From positions 232,244,646 to 232,308,645 of the forward strand of contig CM077163.1 in assembly GCA_039583875.1 (NCBI GenBank): 64,000 bases of DNA, given 5' to 3'. Positions 40,732 to 50,093 of the stretch are shown one piece after another (position 1 is the first letter of the stretch; every line of letters starts with the position of its first letter). The notes under the pieces were generated by a model, which was not told the origin of the DNA, did not search any database, and saw only the letters and a program-made list of their open reading frames with translations. Source of the DNA: Platanthera guangdongensis. Taxonomy: Eukaryota > Streptophyta > Magnoliopsida > Asparagales > Orchidaceae. Both the position numbers and the translations under genes were made by a program.

Positions 40732-40736
40732 AGTAC
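40732..40736 (+). repeat. Target-site duplication AGTAC, right copy
   Basis: Matches 27561-27565. Confidence 0.92.
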
Positions 40737-40965
40737 TCTACTCAGATTGCATTGATCAGAAGTGATCATGACACTGAGTTTAATTCTCTTCTGATGAAAG
40801 AATTCTGTGAGAAAGAAGATATCAGACATTGTTTTTCTGCTCCTAGAACTCCTCAACAAAATGGGATAGCTGAAAGAAAAAATAGAACCCTAATTGAAAC
40901 TGCTGGAACATTACTTGCAGATGCTTATTTACCCCTATTCTTTTGGGCAGAAGCAGTAAGCACAA
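40737..40965 (+). pseudogene. Integrase core continuation of SIRE-A
   Basis: Reads IRSDHDTEFNSLLMKEF, then [19 protein letters not shown] and LPLFFWAEAVST: the second Asp and the Glu of the integrase DDE triad. It continues the frame that broke off at 27565. Homology ends at 40965, where a Tat-type LTR begins. Confidence 0.85.
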
Positions 40966-41662
40966 TGTACAACCTCATATTCACTGAGTCAAACCAAGAT
41001 GTGCAATGGTCACCTTTAGGCTAGCCAGAGAAGTTCTCACCCAAGTAGGCGGCAGCGCTTGCGCTAAGCGCCAAGCTCCCGTCTCAAATAAGCTCTCGCC
41101 CGCTAGACGCCCCGTATTCGTCGAGCCCAGATCGTCAAGCGCAACCAAATCGTCGAATGAAGGCCAACGCGGGAACGCTTGCGCTAGCACCCATATCGGC
41201 TTAAAGAAGCTCTCGCCTATAGGCAGGCGAGACCGCTCGCGTCGGGCTCTGGACAGAAGGCTCTCGGCTAAGAGCTCTCGCCAAGTGGGGCCCAGGGCCT
41301 TGGGTAAAATGACCAAGTAACCCTCGGGTGAAATTACCCCAGTACCCTCAGGAAAACAGCGGGATTCGGCTATTGGCAGATCAACTAGGGGCATTTAAGT
41401 AATCTCAGGACAGCAAAGACTATAAATAGACTCATAAGGGCTCTTTGGAGAGCAAACATTCATTATCCTCCAACTTCTAGTGCTTTTGGCTTTGGAGGGG
41501 AAGCTCTGGGATCTTCCAGGTGTGAGGTGGGACCTCCCTGCTGAGGCTTTAGGTCAGTCTTAGGTCCTTTGCAGCTAGTCGAGGGTTGAGGCTTGAGAGA
41601 AGTAGGTGTTGGATGCACCCCTATTTTTGAACTCCCGTTGAGGTCATTTTTGGCTTCAACAG
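40966..41662 (+). repeat. 5' LTR of the second Tat-like element
   Basis: Start TGTACAACCTCATATTC resembles the Tat LTR start TGTACAACCCGTATTCG, and the end GGCTTCAACA is identical in type. TATAAATAGAC lies at about 41421. It carries many CTCTCGCC and GCTTGCGCTA words. A primer site TGGTGCGGTGAGCGTGG follows at about 41667. Confidence 0.65.
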
Positions 41663-41719
41663 TTCTGGTGCGGTGAGCGTGGAAAGCAGCCGATACAAGA
41701 AAGCCTTGAGTTTTGTCTC

Positions 41720-42900
41720 ATGGCTAGAGGTGAAGGTGAAGGGTCAGGTTCTGGAGGCTCCCCCACCCGGGGAGAGGAAGCGACAAAGAGGATGCTGGAT
41801 GAATTCAGGCGAGAGGTCCTGCAGACGATCAGCATGGCCTTCTCGGCCAGAAGTGAGTGGGCCACACCCCAGGTTCCGATAGAGGAGGTCCCGCTCCTGG
41901 GCGAGAATGCCCCTGGACAGCGCCCGGGGAAGGAGGTCCCGACGGAGGCTGGCAAGAGAGACGTAAAGGCGCGTGAGCTCTTCCCAGGCCAGAGCCAGCG
42001 CTCGGGCAAGGAGGCACTGACATATTTGGGAGAGGGAGGCGGTAGTGCGAGAGCTTCTCCCTGGGCACGGTCTCGCAGATCAGGCCAGCCAGCCGAGGCC
42101 GCGGGACGTGCCCTCTCACCAGGCAGGAGGCGAGAGCCCATTTAGCGAGCTCATCATCTCAGCTCCGGTACCAGAGGGGTTCCGGGAGCCTGACATGTCC
42201 TACTGCTCAAGGAAGGATGACCTTGTACAACACATGCAGTGGTTTGAAGACGTCGTATCGATAAGGCAGATGACAGATGCCTTTAAGTGGAAGCTATTTG
42301 CCATCACATTGAAGGAGAAGGCTCGGGGCTGGTTCCACTAGTTGCCAGCAAGATCAATCTACTGTTTTGAGGATCTGCGGAGAAGTTTCCCGTTGAGGTT
42401 CTCAACCTCAAAGAAGCGGAAGAAGGAGACGGAGTGCCTGTTTGCGGTGAGGCAGAAGTCGGATGAGACACTGGGTCACTACGTCGACCAGTTTCAGGAA
42501 GAGATCCTCCTGGTCTAGGAGGTCCCAGGGTACGCACTGATGCTAGCCTTCACCCTGGGGCTGAGACCGGGATTCTTTAGCATGGAATTGAATAGAGTGC
42601 CCCCCTCTCCTTTGAGGAGCTCATAGAGAGGGCGTCAAAGGAGATAGACTTCGAGAGAGAAAACCCGGCATTCGCCCGGAAGTTGGCCAGGCTGGCGGAG
42701 GACGACGTGAAGGAACCAGCGGCAGAAAGACAAAAGGAGCCAAGGGAGTAGAGGGAGCAGAGAGAAGAAAGGAGAAGGGAAGAGCCCCGAAGGCATGGGC
42801 AGCAGCAGGGAGAGGAGGGGCGGCCGTCCCTTCGGCCGCCGGCCGGCCGCGAGGAGGCCGGCGCGCAGGATCTCAAGTGGCGGTTGGCGATCCTGCTCAT
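41720..42900 (+). pseudogene. gag of the second Tat-like element, broken
   Basis: The ATG at 41720 (MARGEGEGSGSGGSPTRGEE) opens a frame that shifts near 42080 into SPFSELIISAPVPEGFREPD, WFEDVVSIRQMTDAFKW and ITLKEKARGWFH. There TAG (42339) replaces the Gln of WFHQLPA. The capsid core goes on as RFSTSKKRKKETECLF and LGHYVDQFQEEI, with another TAG near 42516, then GLRPGFFSMELNR and a charged Arg/Glu tail. It is homologous along its length to the gag at 3084-4660 but clearly diverged. Confidence 0.75.
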
Positions 42901-44195
42901 GAGAGTTACGATTCGACGCGATAAAGTTATGATCACGCGTGTGGTGGTTGCGATTCAGTGCGAGGTGGTTGTGGCCTGGATCTGACATGGTGATCGCTCG
43001 TGAGGAGGTTTGAACCATAACCCCCACTTCATTAGTGAGGGAGTGAAAATTTTGATTATGCTCAACCCAATTTGTTGAAACCGAGAAATCGATCTCTGTG
43101 TAGCTCGAGATCCCTAAAAAGGGGTGACCTCACACTTACTCCACTCAGGTGAATGTCACAGACCAAAAGCTCAGGAAACTAGGAACAGACCCTCGGCTCA
43201 AGCGTGGAGTTCACACCACACACCTGGAAGACCTTGCTGATCTCCCCCTCCTTATCCAATGCTTTCTAAAAATGGTGATCTGTGTGATCTAAACAAAGCG
43301 ATCATATTCATTCAGTCGGCGATTACAAAGTGAAATTACCGGCTTACCCCTCTCCAAGCATATAAATAGACCCATAGTCCTTCTCATTTCTCTAACTTCG
43401 GAACTCGGATCTCTACGGAATCCTTCACTCTCTTGCTTTCTCTCTCCCTTCACAGGTCCGTCGTCGCCGCACCAGCCGCCAAAACAAAGTCCACCACCAA
43501 CAAGCTCGTTTCCAAGTCAAAGACCGTCCACAATCTCGTCCTCGCAATTCAACGCTCGTAGGAAGTCAGCCACACGTCACCCGCAATCGACAGCACCCCG
43601 AGCGCACTGACTGCAGAGTTCCTGCCGTGCCAGCTCAGTCGTCCACCAGTGATCGTCCAAAAGCGCGCAACCATTCTCCCGCTCACCAAATACAGTCTCT
43701 CTCTCCCTCATTCAAGCTGTAACGAGACGCGGTCTGTCGCTCTTAGTTTTATAAAAGCAACATTGTAATTTTAACTGATCTAGTGGAGTTCCTGTTGATA
43801 CAGCTCCGACCGTGATTTTTCACCATATTCAGAAGATTTTCCACGTAAAAAGACTTGTCTCGATGACTTTTTTGTGTAACCGACTGCTCAGAGAGCTAAG
43901 ACGGTGTAGTTAGTTTGATCTATCAGGAGTGCAGTCGCGTACTATAACAGGTAGATAGGCCGAGCTACAAATTGGCGATTATGATTTAAAAAACAACAGA
44001 CGTGGACAATCGATAACAGTTCGACGATCATCAAGTGCAATCGACCACATGAACAAATGGTCGAGGAAAACGCTTTGCGGTTTTTGATAGGCTTTCGACC
44101 GATGCCACTATGAACACATGTTATGGTCAAGCAAGCAAGCCTCTATAGGCTCAAGCAATGCCCCCCCCCCCCCCCCAAAAAAAAAAAACTTTAAG
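42901..44195. other. Unassigned non-coding stretch with an LTR-like promoter
   Basis: No coding sequence. A TATA box TATAAATAGACCC at 43361 is followed by a CT-rich leader (TCTCTTGCTTTCTCTCTCCC, about 43430), as in many LTR U3-R borders, so part of this may be a solo or truncated LTR. I cannot define its ends. A run of about 16 C followed by about 12 A lies at 44161-44188. Confidence 0.35.
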
Positions 44196-44378
44196 GTTCT
44201 GTTCGTTTCGCGGGAATTGAGATGCAGAAATTGAAATTGACTTCAATTTCAATTTCCATGAGAATTGAAATGAATTCAATTTCAAGCTAATTTTATGACC
44301 GCCGAAAAGTCACAATTAGAAATGACAATTGAATGTCAATTCCAAAGCCTCAGTTCCATCGAAACGAACGGCACCAAA
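44196..44378. mobile_element. MITE, about 183 bp
   Basis: The left end GGTTCTGTTCGTTTCG and the right end CGAAACGAACGGCACC are inverted repeats with three mismatches. The interior is AT-rich and self-complementary (AATTGAAATTGACTTC / TTGAAATGAATTCAATTTC), with no coding. The ends resemble PIF/Harbinger or hAT type MITEs. The target duplication is unclear (TTTAA on the left, AAAAA on the right). Confidence 0.6.
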
Positions 44379-44417
44379 AACATAATGTTATTTTGAAAAA
44401 AAAAAATTCAATTCAAT

Positions 44418-44580
44418 TGTTAGAAATGTAATTGGCTATTTGTATATATATTTCCAAAGGACCAAAAGGTCTTACATATATAGGAGAAGAACAAGGTGAG
44501 AGATCACATTTAGACAATGTGAGACTAAACTAAAGGAGAAAAAAGAATAAATAAATAAATACATTAACAATATTTTAACA
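44418..44580 (-). repeat. 3' LTR (163 bp) of the minus-strand copia
   Basis: TGTTAGAAATGTAATTGG to ATATTTTAACA on the plus strand. Differs from the copy at 49926-50088 at about four or five positions. The minus strand just before it reads TTTGAGAGGGCG, the polypurine tract (44581-44592). Confidence 0.9.
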
Positions 44581-44593
44581 CGCCCTCTCAAAT

Positions 44594-46531
44594 TCACGGT
44601 GGATCATGAACCGAGAGTTTGCTAATAAGATAACAGAATCTTGCAGTTGTGAGAGACTTGGTGAGAAAGTCTGCAACTTGTTCTTCAGAGGTAATGAACG
44701 GTAGAGAGATGATGTTGGCGAGGAATTCCTGACGAGTAAAGTGACAATCGATCTCAATGTGTTTTGTCCGTTCATGGAACACCGGATTGGAGGCGATTTG
44801 AATGGCGCTTCGATTGTCACAAAATAGGGGAGTGGGGCCTGTTATCTGGACACCAAGGTCGCGAAGAAGACGACGAAGCCAAACTATTTCAGCAGTGGTG
44901 GAAGCCATGGCACGATACTCAGCCTCCGTGCTGGAGCGCGCAATGGATTCCTGTTTCTTACTACGCCAGGAGATCAGAGAGTCGCCCAGGAAAACACAGA
45001 ACCCAGTAGTGGAGCGACGAATGGTGGCATCCCCCGCCCAGTCAGCATCCGAAAATGCTCGGAGGGTGAGTGGCGAAGTGGCAGAGAGAAATAACGAGCG
45101 ACCGACAGAGCCGCGTAGGTAGCGGAGTATCCGGAGTACCGCGGCATAGTGAGCAGAGCGAGGAGCTTGAACAAATTGACTGACGAAGCTAACAGCGTAA
45201 GCAATGTCCGGTCGAGTCATGGTGAGATAGACCAGCATCCCGACGAGGCGCCGATAGCGGGAGGCATCGGGCAGCGGTTCCCCATCTGTAGGAAGGAGTT
45301 TCAGATTTAGCTCAATGGGGGTGTCAACAGTGCGGGTGTCAGTGAGAGCGGCCACGGAGAGAATATCGGAGATGTATTTTTGCTGAGACACCAGAATCCC
45401 GCGGTTGGAGCGGGCAATCTCTAACCCAAGGAAGTAGAGAAGGGGGCCCATGTCCTTCATCTCGAACTGACTGCGGAGGTGGTTCTGAAGAGCGGCAATG
45501 GTGACGTGATCATCTCTAGTGATAATCATGTCGTCAACATACATGAGCAGGATGGCGCAACCCTGAGCGGAGGTGCGGGTAAACAGGGCATGATCAGTCT
45601 GGCGTTCAATGAAACCAGCCTTGAGAACTGCAGTGCGGAAGCGCTCAAACCAGGCACGAGGAGCCTGTTTGAGGCCATAGATGGCCCGGCGGAGGTGGCA
45701 GACATGGCCAGGGGGTGCGGAGAGACCCGGGGGAGGTGCCATGTAGACAACCTCAGTGAGATCGCCATGAAGAAAGGCATTGGTGACATCCATCTGATGG
45801 AGGGGCCAATTGCGGGCAGCTGCGACCGCAAGTAGGGTGCGGACGGAGGTCATCCGGGCAACCGGGGCAAATGTTTCGTCATAATCGATGTCATGTTCCT
45901 GTGAAAACCCGCGAGCAACCAAGCGGGATTTATGGCGCTCAATAGAACCGTCCGGACGAGTCTTAACTTTGAAAATCCATTTGCAGCTGATAGGAGTAAC
46001 ACCGGGAGGACACGGAACAAGATCCCAAGTATGAGTCCGGCTAAAGGCTTGAAGTTCAAGCGCCATGGCTTGCTGCCATTCGATTTTGCCAACTGCCTCT
46101 TGGTATGACTGGGGCTCCCGGTGGGCGTGGAGAGCGGTGAGGAAGGCCTGAAAGGCAGGGGAATAGGAGGTAGCCGCGGTGAGAGCGGAAGGGGTGTCGT
46201 AGCGAGCAGGTGGATGGCGATGGCGAGCAGGATTACAGCGAGGAGGTGCAGGATCCACGGTTGCAGGGGCGGACGGAGCGTCAGACAGAGCCGTATCAGG
46301 AGCAGGAGCAGGAGGAGGGGGGTGTGGGCGTCGGAGGAGGAGCCGATGTGGAAGGAGGGACCTCGGGCAGAGAACGAGGTGGAGATAGGGGAGGATTGGC
46401 AAGGTGAGTCCGGGGGCGAGTTGGTATAGAAGGAAGAAGCGAAAGAGAAAGCGGTGGAGCAATGGAGGGTGGGGAGGTGAGGTGTGCCGGTGGGGAAGAG
46501 AAGAACATGTCATGTTCGACGAAGGATACAT
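44594..46531 (-). CDS. RT-RNase H part of copia pol, open frame
   Basis: 645-codon open frame from 46531 to 44594. After a Pro-rich linker: MALELQAFSRTHTWDLV (RT start), MDVTNAFLHGDL, YGLKQAPRAWFE, YVDDMIITRDDH with the YVDD catalytic box, and RNase H with SDADWAGDATIRRSTTGFC, SKKQESIARSSTEAEYRAM and HIEIDCHFTRQEF; it ends KLSVHDPP. The RT and RNase H motifs are complete. The frame is joined to integrase only through a shift near 46350, so as it stands it would not be made as part of a polyprotein. I mark it CDS because the frame is intact. Confidence 0.8.
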   Translation of the reverse strand: MYPSSNMTCSSLPHRHTSPPHPPLLHRFLFRFFLLYQLAPGLTLPILPYLHLVLCPRSLLPHRLLLRRPHPPPPAPAPDTALSDAPSAPATVDPAPPRCNPARHRHPPARYDTPSALTAATSYSPAFQAFLTALHAHREPQSYQEAVGKIEWQQAMALELQAFSRTHTWDLVPCPPGVTPISCKWIFKVKTRPDGSIERHKSRLVARGFSQEHDIDYDETFAPVARMTSVRTLLAVAAARNWPLHQMDVTNAFLHGDLTEVVYMAPPPGLSAPPGHVCHLRRAIYGLKQAPRAWFERFRTAVLKAGFIERQTDHALFTRTSAQGCAILLMYVDDMIITRDDHVTIAALQNHLRSQFEMKDMGPLLYFLGLEIARSNRGILVSQQKYISDILSVAALTDTRTVDTPIELNLKLLPTDGEPLPDASRYRRLVGMLVYLTMTRPDIAYAVSFVSQFVQAPRSAHYAAVLRILRYLRGSVGRSLFLSATSPLTLRAFSDADWAGDATIRRSTTGFCVFLGDSLISWRSKKQESIARSSTEAEYRAMASTTAEIVWLRRLLRDLGVQITGPTPLFCDNRSAIQIASNPVFHERTKHIEIDCHFTRQEFLANIISLPFITSEEQVADFLTKSLTTARFCYLISKLSVHDPP

Positions 46532-47867
46532 GTCGAGAGATGCGAATGCGACGAGCCACCGGATCGTAACAATGATAGCCTTTGTGGTGGGGGCTAAGAC
46601 CTAGGTGAACACAACGAGTGGAGCGAGCGGAGAGTTTGTTACGTTCAGGAGGGGGAAGGAGAACGAAGCAGGTGCACCCAAAAGTGCGGAGAGAGGCATA
46701 CTGCGGCGGGCGGGAATGAAGGCGTTCATAAGGAGTGACGCCAGAGAGGGTCGTGGAAGGAGTGATGTTGATGAGGTGAACAGCGGTGAGAACGGCTTCG
46801 GCCCAGAAGGAGGGAGGAGCGGAGGCAGAGATGAGGAGAGTACGAGCTGTTTCGATGATGTGGCGATGTTTGCGTTCAGCAACCCCATTTTGTTCATGGG
46901 TGTGCGGGCAAGACTGTTGGTGGAGGGTGCCATGCGAGTGGAGGATATCGCGCATGGTGGAGGAGAGAAATTCTTGAGCGCAGTCAGAGCGAAAGATCTT
47001 AATGCGACGCTCAAACTGAGTGTGAAGCATAGCGGTGAACGTGCGATACGCAGCGGGTATGTCAGAACGATTGCGAAGGAGATAAACCCAAGCACAACGG
47101 GAAAAATCATCAATAAAACTCACATAACAAAGATAGCCAGAATGAGAAGCAAGTGGCGCAGGGCCCCAAATATCAGAGTGAACTAAATCAAAAGGGGCTG
47201 TCGTTTGAGAAGCACTACTTGTAAATGGTAGAGCAAGGTGCTTTGACAAACGACAGCCGGTACAAACAGAGAGGGGGGAAGGGGAGACACGACCCAAAGC
47301 TCCAGAGCAGATAACACTTCGGAGTCGATCAGGAGACAGATGTCCTAAACGTCTGTGCCACAAGTCGGCATCAGAGACAACAGAGAGGGCCGAAGCGGAG
47401 GTTGGTGGGGGGGGGGGGGGGAACATGAAGATACTCCAGCTGATACAGGCCACCAGCCCTACGGCCCCGTCCAATCCTCTGAGCTGTCCGGGAATCCTGC
47501 ACAACACAATCAGAAGAAGAGAATAAAACCGTTAGACCGAGATCACAGAGGGAGCTGACAGAAATGAGGTTCATATGTAGCCGAGGGGCATGGTGGACGT
47601 TGGAGAGAGTAAGGCGTCCAAGAGGGGCAGAAGTCGGGGTGATGGAGCCAGATCGCAGAATAGGGAGAGAGCCCCCATCAGCAGTGGTGACCTGAAGATA
47701 AGGGGGGAGGAGGTGCAGTTGGTGAGGGTGCGGGAGTCGGAGGTGAGGTGGCAGGAGGCCCCAGAGTCGAAATACCAAGGTGCAGTCGGAGGAAGGCGAG
47801 CAGCAACAGTACCAGAAGCAGCTGAGAGACTGTGTTCCGCAGAGGAGCTGGCAGAGGAGGCAGATTA
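46340..47867 (-). pseudogene. Protease-integrase part of copia pol, frameshifted
   Basis: The protease motif WYFDSGASCHLTSDS (about 47777-47735) is in frame with gag after a TAA at 47865-47867. The frame is lost soon after, and protease continues in another frame (LTLSNVHHAPRLHMNLISV, 47778-47371). A G/C homopolymer of about 15 (47407-47421) then shifts into integrase: LWHRRLGHLSPDRL, CTGCRLSKHL, the Asp in VHSDIWGPAP, the Asp in IFRSDCAQEF and the Glu in HEQNGVAERKHR. Slippage in the homopolymer run probably caused one shift. Confidence 0.82.
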
Positions 47868-48813
47868 AAATAGCGGAGACCGGAGGATCAGATCCTCTAA
47901 GCGTTGCAGAGGATCGGTAGCAGCAGCAGCAGTGTGGTGAGAGCGAGACGGACTACGACCGCGTCCCCGACCACGGCCGTCACGGCGATGGTCAGAAGCG
48001 CGGTATTCATCAGACTGAGGGGGACGAATAGGGCAAGCAGACTTCATGTGCCCCACCTTCTTGCAGTAGTGACAGGTAACAGCACTGGGACGCGGAGGAA
48101 CGACAAGAGCATGATCAAGTGGGAAAGGGGGCTGGAGAGCCACGGGAGGTCGGAGACGAGTCTCTTCATCGAGCAGAGCAATCAGGGCATCATCCAGAGT
48201 AGGAAGCGGGACCCGGCGAAGGAGCTGAGCAGCAAGAAGAGAAAACTCAGGACGCAGAGCAGCAAGAAACTGATGAAGATGGCCCTCGGAGAGGTGGCGC
48301 TGAAATTCCAATGAGCGAGGACAACCGCAGGGCAAGGGAATCAGAGAATCCAGTTCGTGCCAGTAGGCACTCATCATAGTGAAGAAGTCCTGAATGGAGC
48401 GACCGTCTTGGCGGCAGCCTGAGAATCGCAGATAAGACGGTGACGCCGAGCTCCACCACGGGGAACGAAATGGTCACGGAGATATTCCCACATGGCACGG
48501 GCGAAGGAAGGCGACCGATAGACGTGAGAAGCGGGCGAGCAACGGACTCCAGGAGGTAAGCCCGGATAGCATGATCGCGCCGGTGCCAAAGAGTGAAGGC
48601 ATCGGGAGAGGCGGCGTCGATAGAAGGTGTGGCGGAACCGGTTGCGGCGGCGGGCTTGGCGGCAGGGGCAGGAGGCGCACCGATGATGTGATCCCAAAGA
48701 TCACGGGAGGAGAGAGCGGCCTCAACGGTAAGGGCCCAGTCAGGCCAGTCGTTAGTGCCGGCGAGCTGGAAGGACGTGGCCTTCAGCGGAGGCGAGATCA
48801 GAGGAGCAGCCAT
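47865..48813 (-). pseudogene. gag of the minus-strand copia, frameshifted
   Basis: The ATG at 48813 gives MAAPLISPPLKATSFQLAG and NDWPDWALTVEAALSSRDLWD, a typical copia gag start. The frame breaks near 48475 and resumes with MMSAYWHELDSLIPLPCGC (48377), LDDALIALLDEETRLR and a CCHC knuckle CHYCKKVGHMKSAC (about 48075-48035), then an Arg/Gly-rich stretch and the TAA at 47865. The upstream Pro-rich open frame (49563-48814) is leader repeat, not gag. Confidence 0.8.
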
Positions 48814-49589
48814 GGAGTCGCAAGGAAGTGGGCGGACTGGCGGGCTGGGGAGGGGCGGACTGGCGGACTGGCGGGCTGGGGAGGGGCGGACTGGCGGGCT
48901 GGGGATGCGGGTTGGGGCGGACTGGGGAAGCGGACGGGAAGCGGACTGGCGGGCTGGGGAGGGGGGGGGGGGGGGGGCGGACTGACGAACTGGGTTGGGT
49001 GGCGGACTGGGGTTGCGAGCTGGCGGACTGGGGTTGCGAGCTGGCGGACTGGGGTTGCGAACTGGGTTGGCGAGCTGGCGGACTGGGGATGCGGGCTGGC
49101 GAACTGGGTTGGCGAGGGGGGGGCTGGCGGACTGGGGAGGTGGCGGGCTGCGGGTGAGGTGGCGGACTGCTGGGGAGGTGGCGGACTGAGTGGTAGTGCG
49201 CGAGGGGGGGGGGGGGGCGGACTGGCAGGCGGTAGGGGTGAGCTGAGGGGCGGACTGGCAGACTGAGGTGCGAGCGTGTGGGCAGACTGGCGGACTGGCG
49301 AACTGACGGACTGGGTGTCGAGCGGGGGGCGGTGGGGAGGGGGGGGGCGGGGGGGCAGGGGGGGGGGGGGGGTGGACGGGCGGGCGGGTAGAGCGAACAG
49401 GGAAGAGCGAGAAGGGGAGGGACGCATGGCGGACTGCTGGAACAGGAGGTGGCGGACTGCTGGGGAGGTGGGGACTGCTGGGGGGGCAGACTGAGCGGTA
49501 GTGCGAGCGGACTGAGCGGGCTGAGCGGGCAGTAGGCGGACGGGCTGGCAGAGGCGCGAGCAAAGAGGCGAGCGCGAAAAATTAGACCC
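48814..49589 (-). repeat. G/C-biased minisatellite leader of the copia element
   Basis: On the plus strand, variants of GGCGGACTGGCGGGCTGGGG and GGCGGACTGGGGTTGCGAGCT repeat dozens of times. G runs reach about 18 (48961-48978), with more near 49204-49216, 49338-49370. The element's sense strand is therefore C-rich. Frames open on both strands only because of the repeat. Confidence 0.85.
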
Positions 49590-49601
49590 GCTCTGATACC
49601 A
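49590..49601 (-). other. Inner primer-binding site
   Basis: On the minus strand TGGTATCAGAGC directly follows the 112-bp LTR copy at 49602-49713. Confidence 0.85.
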
Positions 49602-49713
49602 TGTTAGGTTTGGCCTAACTCAACATGAAAAACCGGCTCAACAGGTGAGGGTTGCCTTGCCATATAAACAGATCAGACCAGAGCGGATTGACGGTGTGGG
49701 ACTATTATTAACA
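49602..49713 (-). repeat. Inner 112-bp LTR, copy b (5'-LTR-like)
   Basis: TGTTAGGTTTGGCC to ATTATTAACA on the plus strand. The minus strand has a TTTATATGGC TATA-like site. Two differences from copy a. Confidence 0.9.
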
Positions 49714-49715
49714 AT

Positions 49716-49827
49716 TGTTAGGTTTGGCCTAACTCAACCTGAAAAACCGGCTCAACAGGTGAGGGTTGCCTTGCCATATAAACAGATCAGACCAGAGCGG
49801 ATTGGCGGTGTGGGACTATTATTAACA
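49716..49827 (-). repeat. Inner 112-bp LTR, copy a (3'-LTR-like)
   Basis: Same unit as copy b, separated from it by AT (49714-49715). On the minus strand it is preceded by GGGCGAGGGGGAA (49828-49840), a polypurine tract, so this copy sits as a 3' LTR. Confidence 0.9.
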
Positions 49828-49840
49828 TTCCCCCTCGCCC

Positions 49841-49925
49841 ATAGCATGGATTGACCGGACGGAACCGGGACACAGAGCTCATGGGCGGACCGGACGGAAC
49901 CGGACAGAAACTGGCTCTGATACCA
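49841..49925 (-). other. Outer primer-binding site and short internal remnant
   Basis: The minus strand reads TGGTATCAGAGCCAG at 49925-49911 (PBS for the 163-bp LTR). A short non-coding piece with GTCCGGTTCCGTCCGGT repeats (about 49865-49900) follows. Confidence 0.8.
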
Positions 49926-50088
49926 TGTTAGAAATGTAATTGGCTATTTGTATATATATTTCCAAAGGACCAAAAGGTCTTACATATATAGGAGAAGAAC
50001 AAGGTGAGAGATCCCATTTAGACAATTTGACACTAAACTAAAGGAGGAAAAAGAATAAATAAATAAATACATTAACAATATTTTAACA
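49926..50088 (-). repeat. 5' LTR (163 bp) of the minus-strand copia
   Basis: Near-identical to 44418-44580 and flanked on the right by TSD TCAAT (50089-50093). Confidence 0.9.
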
Positions 50089-50093
50089 TCAAT

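Larger units (their letters stand above)
23363..40965 (+). mobile_element. SIRE-A: older Sirevirus-type copia element, interrupted and 3'-truncated
   Basis: 5' LTR 23363-24622, primer site, gag with CCHC knuckle, protease and the first half of integrase to 27565. Then SIRE-B is inserted, and integrase continues at 40737-40965, where a Tat-like element cuts it off. No RT, RNase H or 3' LTR is visible. The LTR end phrase TATTCACCCCCCTCTAG and the PBS 2 nt after CA are shared with SIRE-B, a Sirevirus-like feature. Many stops. Confidence 0.82.
40966..42900 (+). mobile_element. Second Tat-like gypsy element, 5' part only
   Basis: LTR 40966-41662, primer site, then a decayed gag that fades near 42900. 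No pol or 3' LTR. It lies inside SIRE-A; the host bases before it are CACAA, the expected target duplication, but the right side is lost. Confidence 0.65.
44418..50088 (-). mobile_element. Chimeric copia element, minus strand, 5.67 kb
   Basis: 163-bp LTRs at both ends with TSD TCAAT (44413-44417 and 50089-50093). On the minus strand the order is LTR, PBS, an 85-bp piece ending in a polypurine tract, two 112-bp LTRs of a different family separated by AT, a second PBS, a C-rich leader, gag, protease, integrase, RT, RNase H, PPT and LTR. The inner PPT-LTR-AT-LTR-PBS order is that of a two-LTR junction. Integrase precedes RT, so the coding part is copia. Confidence 0.88.

Noticed and set aside
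46121..47186. Plus-strand ORFs of about 100-190 codons across copia pol
   Set aside because: Antisense shadows of integrase and RT, which have clear motifs on the minus strand.
48798..49563. Long Pro/Ala/Ser-rich ORFs on the minus strand and Gly/Trp-rich ORFs on the plus strand
   Set aside because: Reading of the G-rich minisatellite leader. The gag start is clear at 48813, and no domain is seen upstream.
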